From the NCBI GenBank assembly GCA_964017155.1, contig OZ024854.1, positions 11,686,392 to 11,750,391 on the forward strand: a stretch of DNA of 64,000 nucleotides. Reading direction: 5' to 3'. Below the pieces are notes generated by a model, which was given only the letters and a program-made list of their open reading frames with translations, did not search any database and was not told the DNA's origin. Origin of the DNA: Oasisia sp. SBJ-2009 (Eukaryota; Annelida; Polychaeta; Sabellida; Siboglinidae). The position numbers and the translations under genes were made by a program. Position 1 is the stretch's first letter; every line of letters begins with the position of its first letter. This document shows, one piece after another, positions 48,930 to 60,540 of the stretch.

Positions 48930-51900
48930 ATGGCGGAAAGCGATCTAGTTCATATCGGCAGTTTCGTCAAAGACTGGACTGCCATCCTCAACGACACAGA
49001 CCTTGGCTCCACAAACGATGCAGTGAATTCAACGGCGACTAATATTCCCGATGACATTGCCGAGGAACTGAAAATAGTGTGTGGGTGCGTGAACGTATTC
49101 TCTAATATCGCCCATTAACCTTTTTTTCTTCTTCGCCAAATGTGCCGATTTCTTGGATGGTGTGCGCATGTTCTTATAATAATTGTGTTGAAATATTTAT
49201 AAAAACAAAGTGTAAGTCCCGACTGTAGCTCCCAGACGCAATTGCCTCCCAGACACAGCGCAGGGACCTGTAAATCCGCTAGGGGCGCGTCGGTAGGTCG
49301 GTTGCAATTTGTGTCCACTAGGCTTTTTGACTCATGAGGGGAGGCCCAGGGAAACTCCTTTTAAGAGTCTCGTGTTAATCGTATGACGGTGAAACCACAT
49401 TTTTCTGAGACCCAAGATGAGAGAAAACGTCAATGTATGATTTGTAAAATTTTAGGTGAGTTATTTAATTTCGATTTTAATGAATGAATATGCAATATGT
49501 ACAGATAATTATATCTTCGTAGCACGTTAAGGAAGTTTTCTGAAGTTTGGCTAGTAGTTAGATGAATATTAAATAAGAAGACCCTGAAGATTTCATACAA
49601 ATCGCATGTAGCGCATTGTAACTAGGAAATTTTGAATGTACCGCCCATTTGTTCAGGATTGCGCTGATGCAGTGACAGCCATCTTGGAGTAATCTAATCT
49701 AACTGCATCTTTGAACATGATAATATTAAAAAAAGCTATTTAGGTGTGAATAAATATCTAAATTAAATTATATTAGAATACTCGACTGTCTTCAATGTGA
49801 CATATATAATGTTCAGTTATCTCAGCCTTGTTTCATTAACACTTGTTACGTGTCATACAGTGAATCCACTTTGAGTTGTCCTGAGGAACCGAAGGAAGTG
49901 CAGACACTGCTGAGAGAAGTTCCCCCTGGTCTGGAGTTAGTCACTACCAGGTAATCTTCAACAACTTGTCAATACATAAGTCATTATTGTAGATTATTTG
50001 GCAGTTATAGTTAAACAGTGCGGTTGAAAAACAGATTGGTAATATTCAAGGAGAAACATTTCTGATGCTAGACAGATTCCCAACATAACTTAATGGCTTT
50101 GATTTAAGAGTATTCTGCAAACTTTGTGTTAGTGCTGGGTTGGTGATATTCAGTCACTTCTTGCAAAAACTAGCAGATGTCTCTAATGCCTACAATTTAA
50201 AGTAAAAAACACAGATTTCGACCAAACAGATATGCCATATGTACTCATAGTTAAACTACCAGGTACATTCAACAGTATTTTGTATCATTGCATTTTCTTG
50301 TCAGTTGTAACTAAATATATGTGTCGGTGTATACTTACTTACTAGTGGTTTTGTTTCAGACTTCAGCAGAATGAATTGGAGAAGCGGAAAGACCCAGGCT
50401 ACTGGGGACATTTGAAGATCAAAATGAAATACCTACTTCAGAAAGGACCATGGGTAATGTGTCTTAAGTGACAATGACGCATTAATCCATGACTGAGTGG
50501 TTAAGCTGTTGGTGACAATTTTACTTCACCACTGATTGATGTTGATCATCTGGTTAACCATTGCAAGTGGCTACATTCTGACATCATTGTCATACAGTGC
50601 ATTGGCTAGAGCTTCAGAATCTTGATAAAGAGAACCTGGGTTTGAATCCTGGGCTGCGGTGCTGCCATGTAATGTATAGTTTTTCAGTCTGCTTTATTCC
50701 AGTTCCCTCAGTTGTAAGCATAAGTACCTGGCTATAGATAGTAGTGTATATTTGTGTACAACAAATCTTTGTGCAGTAATTACAGGATGGATACTACCCA
50801 GAAAAGTTAAGATGATGTTCGGTTGAACATGTCAGCCAGGGAATAAAATCTAAAGCGTTTTGAGCAATCCTGAGGATTGGATACTGTGGTACACAAGAAC
50901 TTAATTTATTTCCAGGAATTCCATGTCTGTATGAGGATCTCTACATGGCAGTGTGTGTGTTTTACTACAGATTCACCAGAGTACCAAAGGCACTGAGCCG
51001 GTGACCCCCATCACGCACACAGAGGCCATCATCAGTGTCCGGGTCTACCGGCCGTACTTCAAGACCAAAGTGAGTTCCACATGTACTCGCAGACAGGTAT
51101 ATCTGATACGTAGACAGGTACAACATCAGATAGCTAGATACATCTGGCAGGTAGATAGATGCAACTTAAGATAGCTAGATACATCTGGCAGGTAGATAGA
51201 TGCAACTTAAGATAGTTAAATACAGTTGGCAGGTAGACAGATACAACATCAGACAGTTAAATACATCTGGCAGGTAGACAGATACAATATCAGACAGTTG
51301 GATACATTTGGCAGGTAGATAGATACAACATCAGACAGTTAGATACATCTTGCAGGTAGACAGATACAATATCAGACAGTTGGATACATTTGGCAGGTAG
51401 ACAGATACAATATCAGACAGTTGGATACATTTGGCAGGTAGACAGATACAATATCAGACAGTTAGATACAGCTGGCAGTTAGACAGATACAACATCAGAC
51501 AGTTGGATACATTTGGCATGTAGATAGGCATGAGATCAGACAACCAGACATATCTAATGCCAGACTTGTAGACATGTACAACATTGAGAGGTAGATAGAT
51601 TCAACTTCTGGCAGGTAGCCAGGTACAGCATGAGCGAGGTACATCAGACAGGTAGATGGGTACATCTGGCAAGTAGATACATCATATATAGGAAGACAGA
51701 TACATCAGACAAGTTGACAGATGCAACGTCAGACAGGTAGATACATCTGACAGATAGACACAAGATATAGGTAGATATATCTGACAGATAAACACATACA
51801 ACATCAGACAGGTAGATAGTACTAGATACATCTGACAGATAGACACAACATCAGACAGGTAGATACATCTGACAGATAGACACATACAACATCAGGCAGG

Positions 51901-54487
51901 TTGACATAGGCAGATGAACAGACAGACAGATGGTAGATACGTCTGACAGATACAACCCGAGACAGACCTGTCTAATGTGTGTGTTGTGTCCCTGTTCAGA
52001 CAATCCCCCACCCCCTGCTCAGCCAGGAGTTCCAGGTACTGGGGTGTCAACTGCTCACACAGCTAAGAGACTTCATAGACTGTCCCGCCGATGACATCAT
52101 TGCCGGAGACTTCAGTCAGTGTCCCGACTTACCCACAGACGTCAAGGCAAAGGTGGGGAGAGTCAATGACTTCCATATTGTACGCCAAGTGTTGTAGTAT
52201 AGTGCAGAATACTGCAGTCTTCTACTTCTTGTAACATATGATATGTTTCGTCAGACAGTAAGAAGTAGGCCAGTGCTGTATATCAGGACAGGGATCAGAA
52301 ATGGTTTCAATTTACCATAGATAAAATAGTCACATCATGCAAGTAATGTTTTCTATGTCCACTATGACAATAATAGTAAGGGTATTGAAATAGATTGTAC
52401 GTGGTGACTACTCCCTTCCAGCAAACTAATTTTGATTGATGTACATTGCTGGTGTTATTGTGTAGACAGGATTTTTAGCGGGGAAATAAACGACTGAACC
52501 AATCTTTATTATACCTACTGGGCAGAATATGGTGATTGTAAGCCCCCAAGATACAATACAAATACTCCTTATTTGCCAGATGTTGTCGAAGTAGCCATTA
52601 AGATATATTTTGCAGGACATCTACAAATCTGGGACATTCTTCATTGAAGATGTTTTCTACAATGACATGAGATACCCAAACTGTCGTGACTACAGCAGGT
52701 AGGTTGTCCCTCCCACATCAATATGTCTTCAGTTTACCTCAAATCTACAGCAGATAGGCCTGGGTAAGACATATGTCTACATTTGACCTTCCATAATTGA
52801 AAACTCTGGTTTTCATGGCTGTTTTTAATAATGCAGCCTTGCATGACTTTCCAACCAGGTCCAGTGAAGACATTGTGCATTTTCACCTCAAATACAAAGT
52901 TAACCAGTACTAAAAGTTACTGTGCTGTTGTCAGGTACAAAAGATATTTATACATTTAAAATTGATGCCACATTTACTGTGATTTGCAGCGTTTTTGAAT
53001 ATTTTCCACAAAAACATAGCAGTAAGCAAGAATTTGTAAACTGCAAATCATCAAGAATGGGTGATGCGATGTTAAATGATTGATGATTACTACTTCACAT
53101 TATTTGCATTTTGATAACACTGAACTTGATACGATATGTTGGTGCTTTCAGACAGATCATTGATTGGTCAAAGGAGCCATCGCGGGGCATCGGACCTTTC
53201 ACCAGCAATTCAATGGAGACAACGACCTTCAATGACCTTCATGTGCGTCTAGGACATCCCTACCTGTACCTACACCAGGGAGACTGCGAACACCTTGTTA
53301 TCTTCTCAGACATCAGGTAGTGTTTGTTTGATTATTTATGACTCATCACAATGAGCACTTTGTACAAGCCAAAAAACAGGTGCCATCAGTTTTATTATTC
53401 AAGCCGAAATGCATATGTTGTAATTTCATTGTTCAACGTCCAGTTTATTTTCCCCTATTTAAAAGATACACATAATTATTAATGTTTTAAAATGGTTTTC
53501 ATGTCACTTCCAAGTTCCAACTCATATTGTGAATACATTACCATGCCGGCTCATTTCTATTTTTGTTACTCTGATTCAATTAAATGTTCAAACAAACTTC
53601 ATTTCTTCAATTAATTTAAAATGATGATTGTTCAGATAGAATAACCATCTCTATGTGTACAGTTTTATTATATGAATGATTATTCGACTAATGGTAATTA
53701 TTATAAATTTAGAATCAGTTCACAGGCTTTGAGAACACGACACTAATAGTCTGCTAACAGAGGAATGAACTAGCCACATACAACTACCACAGTGATGGTT
53801 GGGGTCACACTTCCGCAAGACGTTAAAATGAGTTATTTACCTCACATCTGAACTGACTGACGTGTATTTGTGACAGACTGCTGCACCCCGAGGACTGTCA
53901 GGACCTCGCGAGGTATCCCTTGCTGATTGGGGAGAGGCCAGAGCGTCAGTTTCGCTGTCGAGTGTGTCAGACATTCACTGCCAGGTGAGTCACTGTCACA
54001 TGACATTTGATGACATGTTGTCAGGCGTTTATATCAGGCTAGTGAATTTCATTAATGTTCTGCATATGCCATAGAGATCAGTGCAGGTCTTTTATACACA
54101 AGAATAAGAATATTTCTATTTAAATTCCAGTTCGATATTTACGTGTTTGTCACTGTTTGACCAATGCCATATTTTGTTTGATCACAACTATTTCAATGTA
54201 CAATACGAACAGAAAGCATCCACAGGGAATAAAGTAGGTTTACTGTAGAGAATAGTCAGCATAGATTGCTGATGCGTGTCATTGTTGTTGACAGATGGGT
54301 GACACATGAGAGTCCCCTCACACCCGAGGACCCGTGCTTCTTCTGCGACACCTGCTACCGGTCACTTCACTACGCTGCCAACGGCGAGAGTCTGGCCACC
54401 TTCACAGCTCACCCGTACGGCAAGGATGCGGTCAAGACTGGACCCATCAAGACTGCGCCGGTCACAGCGCAGACATTGCCAGTGTGA
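48930..54487 (+). CDS. SNAPC3: snRNA-activating protein complex subunit 3 (9 exons, 379 aa)
   Basis: SNAPC3 (SNAP50) is the DNA-contacting subunit of SNAPc, which binds the proximal sequence element of snRNA genes for Pol II and Pol III. Exons: 48930-49084, 49861-49950, 50360-50453, 50971-51069, 52000-52152, 52616-52698, 53152-53316, 53877-53984, 54295-54487 (TGA). All have GT-AG borders, and the phases sum to 380 codons with the stop. Strong family blocks: SGTFFIEDVFYNDMRYPNCR, TTFNDLHVRLGHPYLYLHQG followed by DCEHLVIFSDIR (exon 7), and the C-terminal Cys cluster CRVC (307-310), then CFFCDTC (330-336) after ARWVTHESPLTPEDP, likely zinc-binding. Human SNAPC3 is about 411 aa with a longer N-terminus. 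It converges on RBM48. Confidence 0.95.
50595..50915 (+). mobile_element. tRNA-derived SINE in SNAPC3 intron 3
   Basis: A-box-like TTGGCTAGAGC and B-box-like GGGTTTGAATCC (about 50638), then a body with TAAGTACCTGGCTATAG and a 3' part with TGAACATGTCAGCCAGGGAA. A reverse copy lies at 33065-33370 and an interrupted copy at 45550-46300. Confidence 0.7.
51095..51965. repeat. ~41-bp minisatellite in SNAPC3 intron 4
   Basis: About 20 imperfect units built from CAGGTAGACAGATACAA, ATCAGACAGTTAGATACAT and CTGG. It starts about 25 bp after the exon 4 donor and ends about 35 bp before the exon 5 acceptor, so it fills nearly the whole intron. Confidence 0.9.
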
Positions 54488-55020
54488 TTCTGTCATGACA
54501 TGGCTCTCGTATTAAAATCTTCCAAGAGAATGTTGACGATGGACTGTTATAAATGTACACAGATGTGTTGACAGTCAATGTGTGTGTCGCTCTGTGGTTC
54601 GGAGGAGGGACCTGTCAACTCGTTTTTTGTTTCTTTGCGACTACGCCATCTTGTGGAGTTGAGGAAACCTGCAACGTGACAAGAACACAAGAGAAACATG
54701 ACCAACTGTTGGTGGTTTATACAGTTGTACCTCAAGAACATGTCTAGTCTGTGGCTGCATTAATTCACTCGTTAAGTTATCAAATAACATACCTTTAACA
54801 AGCCATGGCAAAAGAGAAGTTTGTTTTATCGAACCATGAATCAGATTTGCTTATGGCTAAATGAGTACTACTGCCAGTATCATGGAATAATTTAATGCAA
54901 CAGTGTGTTGTTGTATGTATGGACATACGATGTGTGTGGATATAATTAGGCAAAATACTATTTAAAGCTGAATTTCTGTACTTTTCCTAGAAGGCACATA
55001 TTTGATTGTGTATTTTTTAT

Positions 55021-55026
55021 AATAAA
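55021..55026 (+). terminator. Poly(A) signal of SNAPC3
   Basis: AATAAA 534 bp after the SNAPC3 stop codon, the first canonical signal noticed downstream. Confidence 0.7.
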
Positions 55027-55058
55027 GAATGTACTGAAAGTAAAAAAATTGCAACATG

Positions 55059-55064
55059 TTTATT
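55059..55064 (-). terminator. Poly(A) signal of RBM48
   Basis: AATAAA on the minus strand, 80 bp after the RBM48 stop codon. It faces the SNAPC3 signal, so the two 3' ends would meet or overlap by a few bases. Confidence 0.7.
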
Positions 55065-55143
55065 CTTCATCATTCAAGTGTAAGTAACCTCAACCATGTC
55101 AACAAGAACTGACCTATTCCAAAACAATTTCAAAATTACACAA

Positions 55144-57399
55144 CTAGCAATGTTCTACTTCTACGTTTCGACCACCATCTTCAGGAACTGTGGTTTGGAA
55201 TAATATACTGCCAACTTGATGAACATTTTCACGAATATAAGAACTTACCTGCTTGATGGTCTGTCGAATCGAAGAGATGGTCTTCTTGTAGGACGTGTCA
55301 CACACTGTGGCGTGGTCTGTGTGTGTCGATGCCGGGTCCTTTGTCTGAGACCCAATGGGCAACGCTGGACCACTGACGGGTCCAAGAACGCATGCATTCA
55401 GTCGCACCTGTTCACTGTTGATATCCACTGGTGTGGGGGGCACTTTTACCGTCTTCCCCTTACCCAGTTGACGGGGCACAAACTTGGGTGCTACACCTGT
55501 TGTTTGTTTGTAGTCCTTCACCAGAAGTTTCCCCGCCAAGTGCAGCTCTGTGAGACGGTCTGTCGGAGCGGGGTTACACACTGGGGTGATTTTGTGGGGC
55601 GTACTTCCTGAATATTTCCCAGGGGCCATGCTTGGATAAGGGGCAGATGAGTGCAAGTTGTGTCTGACTTGAGGAGATGGTGCGAATGATCTACCGCGTT
55701 CGTTTCTGTGTTGGACATGAGGATGTGGTGGCAACTGATTGGGCACCCATGGCATTGTGGGATACGGAACAGGTGGCGGTGGGATATTCCGCCAGTCGAC
55801 GGATGCGTCTAGGATGTGTCCGCTTGGTGGGGGCAGTCGGTGGTCACCAAATGCATGATGGGATGGGTTTGAAGTGTTGCCAGTTGTTGTAGCCTGTGGT
55901 GTTGAGATGTTGTTGACGTCGGTGTTAATGTTGGTGACAACTGTAGTTGTGTCATGCGTCGAAGCAGTCTCCTCTGTGTGGGTGATAGTTGTCTTCCCAG
56001 GGATTGATTCTTGCTCAGCCTCTGTCAACATGCAGTGTCAAATATACATCAGTGGACAACCTGTGGTAGGCAATAGAAACTATATGACATGCAGAAGGGA
56101 AGTAATTTCATTGCTGCTCTAATGCCAAAGGCCATAGCAAGCTGTAAGAAACAACACAACTCAGCTTGCATGGCTTCTGGATAATTCAGGGTTTACTTTC
56201 TAATGTTCATCATAAAACTACCCCGGGTACACTGTACTTGATATATACTTGGCAAAGTATAAAATTAATATTAAATGTTATCGATATCCTGGTGGTGTTT
56301 CTGGAGATATGCCTCAGGTGACATTAACTTTGGCATGTGTTAAAACCATGCCTGACTTTCTGCACTGAGTTACGGTGTTGAAGTTTTCTATAAATGTCTA
56401 ATAGTTGATAACTTTCGGTCTGTTTTGACTCCAGCACAAACAGTAGGCATTTCCTTCAATAGGACACTATAAAATAAACAACATTTGTAGCACCACTATG
56501 GAACTAAGATCGATTATATATATATATGTACATCACATTGCCCAATTAACATTTAGTACCACTCTAGTCCATTGTGACAAACCAAGAAGTCTGGATGTCA
56601 TCAATAACGTGCAGAAGACCTATAAGTGGATTCGGTCATTACATAATGTCGCCAGCTCACCAAGCACCAGTTGCCACCAACTCGCAGAAGAAGGGAAAGA
56701 TAATTAATTTCTGCTAGACCACCAACCATGCTCTGCAGAAAACAGAAATATCTAGATGATCCCTGGCCCCCCTGTACAAATTTAGAAAAATCTAAATCTA
56801 CAAATCATTTGAATGGGCCTGTTACACTGCCAAAAAAGTCAACCCAATACATGCAAAACTGGCGGGTTAAAGCGGCATTTTAAAATTGCTTTTCTCCAGT
56901 TACTTGTACAATTATTCAAGTACTGTTCTGCCAAGACGTACCATGTAAACGAATTCGCCGGGCGACCTCTCTTCGACGTTCGAGCAGTTTGGCCCGGGTG
57001 TCATCCACTGTCTCATATTCAGGTGCATAGCATGCATGCAACACACCTCCAAAGAATGAACAGTCATCCAGCTTCCTTTTCGCAATTCTAAAATAGTCCA
57101 ATACATGCAAAACTGATGGATTTGTGGGGGCACAAACAACATTTTTTAGTGGTTAATAAAACCATAATTGTAATAAACATACCAATATGTCACAGTAACA
57201 ACTGTGGACTTATTGTACGATTTTAACTTACCTTGGAGCATAAATTTGTCGATGAGTACGATGTTTCGACCTGTCAGCTACAGGCCTTGTTCACATATTG
57301 GTGTCATGTGTGTTGGCTCAGATTTCGGCGGGATAATTTGGTTGTAGATGGCAGGCAGATGGTACCCCTGGTTTGTGTTCATGGTAGGGGGTCTCTGTT

Positions 57400-57439
<40 letters not shown>

Positions 57440-59851
57440 CCTTTTTCACTTTTCTCTTGTGACAGTTGGATTCACGGGCCAGTACCTTAGTGTATCCTGC
57501 CGAAATCTGAGTCAACACATGTAGCTGAAGGGTCGAAATGTCACTCATACTCATCGACAATTCTATGCTCCAAAGTAAGTTAAAATCATAAAATAAACCA
57601 TTCTTGGAGCCATGAACAATATATGCAATAACTGTGTACATTATAGCTAGATAACCAATTCCCAAAGAGTTGCTTTAATACAAAAATCAGCCAGCACCTA
57701 CCTGGCTGCTGGCAGTTTCTGGTACTTCACCCAGATGACCTGCTGAAATTCTTCCGCGGGGTATTCGTGGAGGATGCGGTACTCTTCCACCGCCCCGTAG
57801 AGGGCACACAACTTAATGAGGTCACTGACAACCCCCAGTGCTGGCACCCCTTGCAGTAGGAGATAACGAGACTCCTGGTTCACGGTGTACACCTGGAGAC
57901 AGAAGTAACAACTACACTGAATTTCAGCTACATCATGATAATGTAGACATACATAACTGAATATTTGATGTATGGCAAAATGCATGTTTATTAACAAAGG
58001 GTTGTAAATGCTGGAACTTGCATTGGAATGGACGTATTGTTGAAGTTGAAGACCAGGCAAGAGAGTCGGTGATGGACTCAGATGGAGTCGATGCAGGTAT
58101 GGTGGTGTGTATTGGTAACCCGTCTTGCTGCAGTGTGTAAGTCTCAGGCAGTGAGCGACTACTCCAGGATTGGGCGAATACGGGCTTCATATGCTGCGTC
58201 TTTGGTTTTCTTGTTTCCGATGTTTAGGTTTCTTCTGAGGAAGCCGAGTGTCTTGTTTGCTTTGTTGGTGATGTCTATGTGAAGTCCCCAATTCAGGCTG
58301 TCTTGTATGTTTACGCCGAGGTATTTAGCTGTGCTGATGTTTTGAAGGTTGTGCCCATGTAGGTGGTATGATGGTATACTTTTCTTCTTCTGAGTGGGGA
58401 GCGGTGGTTGCACAGTAGAGCGCCAGACAGTCAATCGAGGGGATGGTGGTTCAATCCCACCTGCCGCCATTTAAATACTTAGGCAATTCCGTTCACCCCA
58501 CATTGCCTGTGTCTTTCGGAAGAGAGTTCAAGAGACACTAAAAGCCGGTGGTCCCCTCTATCTGGTGTCTCTACAAGGGGAAGTAAAAGATCCCCACATT
58601 AATGAGCTAACCATAAGAAGAACAACCCAACATGTCATGTAACATTTCTGTGGATGGAAGTTCATGGACAACTGCCACTGTTTCTTCCACGTTGTGAAGG
58701 AATCAAGATATTTTTGCAGTTTTTCTGCTCCTCGTTTTGTTTGATGGTGTTATTTACCTTGATTCCTCTTCTACTATGTAGTCGAGGAGTTGACGAGGAA
58801 GGGAGTCAATCGCTGACTCGTGTATAACGAGTGTAATCCTCCGCCCTATTTCGCAGATACTTGTCAATGTGACCCTTAAACTGGTTGACGCTTGCGGACA
58901 TAACAGCACTTCCCGGAAGTCTATTCCAATCGTTTACTATCCTTTGAGTGAAAGAGTACTTTCGTATATCAAGTCTAGAGTGTAATTTGCTAATTTTGTA
59001 AGGGTGCCCTCTTGTTTTGGCATGCTCATTTTCCATAATAAAGAAGTCGGCAGGAAAAATACTATCCAACTCACTTATTATTTTTTAAAAATCACCGTTA
59101 TCACCGAACAGACGGACTTTTGATTCAATATGTATGGGCTGACGGAAGAGACACGGCCGACGACTGTATGGCGGTTCCTGTTACACTACTCACGAGCATC
59201 TATTATCGGGCCTCTGTATTTTGCGGAACGTTCCGCCGGATCTGCCGGAACTCTATGTTTCCGGCTTAAAACACATCTATTCGCTTCGTATCAAATTGAT
59301 ACTTTATGTATAGTTTAATATTGCTCTAATGTAATGCCTCTGCAAGTATGAAGACATAATATATTGATTAAGGTATAGTTATGAGCGCCGGAATATCGAG
59401 GGCCGTCGAGTATGTTCAATGCGTGGAACAGCCATAACAAAGCCGCCATCTTGCTCAATATTGACGGTCCTCGACGTTCCGGCGCTCATAAATATATCTT
59501 ATTCAATATAGTATGTCTTCATACTTGCAGAGGAGTTACATTAGAGCAATATTAAACTATACATAAAGTATCAATTTGATACGAAGCGCATAGATGTGTT
59601 TTAAGCCGGAAACAGAGTTCCGGCAGATCCGGCGGAACGTTCCGCAAAATACAGAGGCCCTCTATTATCGCCCACCTAAAGCATGTCTGACGATGCTACA
59701 ATGTTGACATGGGATATCACATTACTGACTCACAAACCTTTACAGCTTTAGGCTCTCTCCCTTCTCTATACGCAGGTCTTGTTGCGCAGAGGTTTTGTCG
59801 AATGTGATGTTTTCGCTTAAGTTCATGTTCGTCGTCTGCATTTTCTGCCAT
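55144..59851 (-). CDS. RBM48: RNA-binding protein 48 (4 exons, 442 aa)
   Basis: RBM48 is an RRM protein that, with ARMC7, is linked to the minor (U12-type) spliceosome in animals and plants. Exons in transcript order: 59851-59738, 57892-57702, 57087-56942, 56021-55144. Phases agree (1329 nt, 443 codons with stop). Exon 1 begins MAENADDEHELKRKHH and contains YREGREPKAVK. The RRM starts with VYTVNQESRYLLLQGVP (residue 39 on), continues through EYRILHEYPAEEF and ends in exon 3 with CSFFGGVLHACYAPEYE, all close to human RBM48 as recalled. The tail encoded by exon 4 is Pro/Ser/Thr-rich and longer than in human (367 aa). A phase-neutral extra exon between exons 3 and 4 cannot be excluded, but none was seen. 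Intron 1 holds SINE and LINE fragments and a foldback element (59208-59660). Confidence 0.93.
57219..57587. mobile_element. Foldback element around a TA microsatellite
   Basis: The arms 57219-57345 and about 57480-57587 are imperfect reverse complements (left GATTTTAACTTACCTTGGAG; right CTCCAAAGTAAGTTAAAATC), sharing GTCGATGAGTA, TTTCGACC and CTCAGATTTCGGC-type blocks. The centre is (TA)n at about 57401-57436. No clear target-site duplication. RBM48 intron 2. Confidence 0.65.
58165..58385 (-). mobile_element. LINE RT fragment (thumb region)
   Basis: The minus strand encodes AKYLGVNIQDSLNWGLHI followed by NKTLGFLRRNLNIG, the conserved post-catalytic region of Jockey/CR1-type RTs. The upstream part is cut off by the SINE at 58391. 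Confidence 0.75.
58391..58640 (+). mobile_element. tRNA-derived SINE (V-type)
   Basis: tRNA-like head: A-box region GGTGGTTGCACAGTAGAGC and B box GGTTCAATCCCACC. Then a conserved body with CCGTTCACCCCACATTGCC and TGTCTTTCGGAAGAGA, and CACTAAAAGCCGGTGGT. A second copy is at 62411-62560. Confidence 0.8.
58700..59090 (-). mobile_element. LINE RT C-terminal fragment
   Basis: The minus-strand ORF 59069-58806 carries SRLDIRKYSFTQRIVNDWNR, very close to the end of the RT at 46517-48364 (RLDIRKFSFSQRIVNEWN). It is a related, 5'-truncated element in RBM48 intron 1. Confidence 0.8.
59208..59660. mobile_element. 453-bp foldback MITE with 9-bp target-site duplication
   Basis: Almost the whole element is an inverted repeat: arms of about 205 bp starting GGGCCTCTGTATTTTGCGG with few mismatches, and a short loop near 59415-59455. 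TCTATTATC is repeated directly at 59199-59207 and 59661-59669. No coding capacity. An 8-9-bp duplication with ends starting GGG would fit Merlin-like or hAT-like non-autonomous elements; superfamily not proven. It lies 190 bp upstream of exon 1's 5' splice site side, within RBM48 intron 1. Confidence 0.92.
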
Positions 59852-60218
59852 CTTTGTACTGCGCCATCTGCCGGAAAGTGTAAATCAAACTCGTAGTGCG
59901 ATGGGTGCAGATCAGTATTATTAGAGTTGGCTTCAACAAGCAAGGATCGACTGGAACGACACTTTTCCGAAAAATTAGCTAACAAAAGTGTTAGTCACAA
60001 TACTGATGCGTATAGTAGCTGATAACTGTTATATTTGATTGTTTATTGCTTTGTTGAAAAATAATGCATGTTTGAAATCTGGCAGTATCGCATTTTCAAT
60101 GTTATGCCAATTCAAACAGATTGCATTCCGCGTACTAACCATACAGCTTCCTAATCCCAATATCACGTGGTTCGTTGATCTTCCACAAATAGAAAACCTA
60201 CGTAAGCTTATTATGTAT

Positions 60219-60305
<87 letters not shown>

Positions 60306-60524
60306 CGTGCGTGTGTGTGTTGGACCAACGTAACGTACGTTGGATTATAATATCATACAAATTAACACATAATTATGTAGCATATACGTGTTACCAATCC
60401 AATTTTATTTCAAAGAACACGTAATTTAGGTGTGTCACACAGAACAATGCGTTGTTTAGGTGTGCTACACAGAACAATACGTAGTTTAGGTGTGTTACAC
60501 AGAACAACACGTAGCTTAGGTGTG
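59852..60524. other. Intergenic gap between RBM48 start and LamG gene 3' end
   Basis: About 0.67 kb separates the RBM48 start codon from the stop of the next gene on the same strand. It holds the (GT)n tract and the 30-bp repeats. The RBM48 promoter must lie here, but no core element is evident. Confidence 0.6.
60219..60318. repeat. (GT)n microsatellite
   Basis: About 38 GT units followed by GCGCGCG and more GT units, downstream of the chitin-binding/LamG gene. Confidence 0.95.
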
Positions 60525-60540
60525 TTAATTTACACAGAAC
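60432..60540. repeat. 30-bp tandem repeat overlapping the stop codon of the LamG gene
   Basis: Four units of the type TTTAGGTGTG(T/C)(T/C)ACACAGAACAA followed by an ACGTAG-type end. The innermost unit overlaps the last codons and stop of the gene (60525-60527), so the array is a tandem expansion of the exon's end. Confidence 0.9.

Noticed and set aside
55216..56122. Plus-strand frames opposite RBM48 exon 4
   Set aside because: Antisense shadows of a well-supported exon.
57219..57587. Hammerhead-ribozyme-like motif (GATGAG ... CGAAA) in the foldback element
   Set aside because: The CUGAUGA core is not intact and the conserved GAAA placement does not fit; better explained by the palindromic arms.
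58394..58465. Possible functional tRNA gene
   Set aside because: A and B boxes are present, but the sequence is followed by a conserved SINE body and recurs at 62411; no convincing cloverleaf or 3' acceptor stem.
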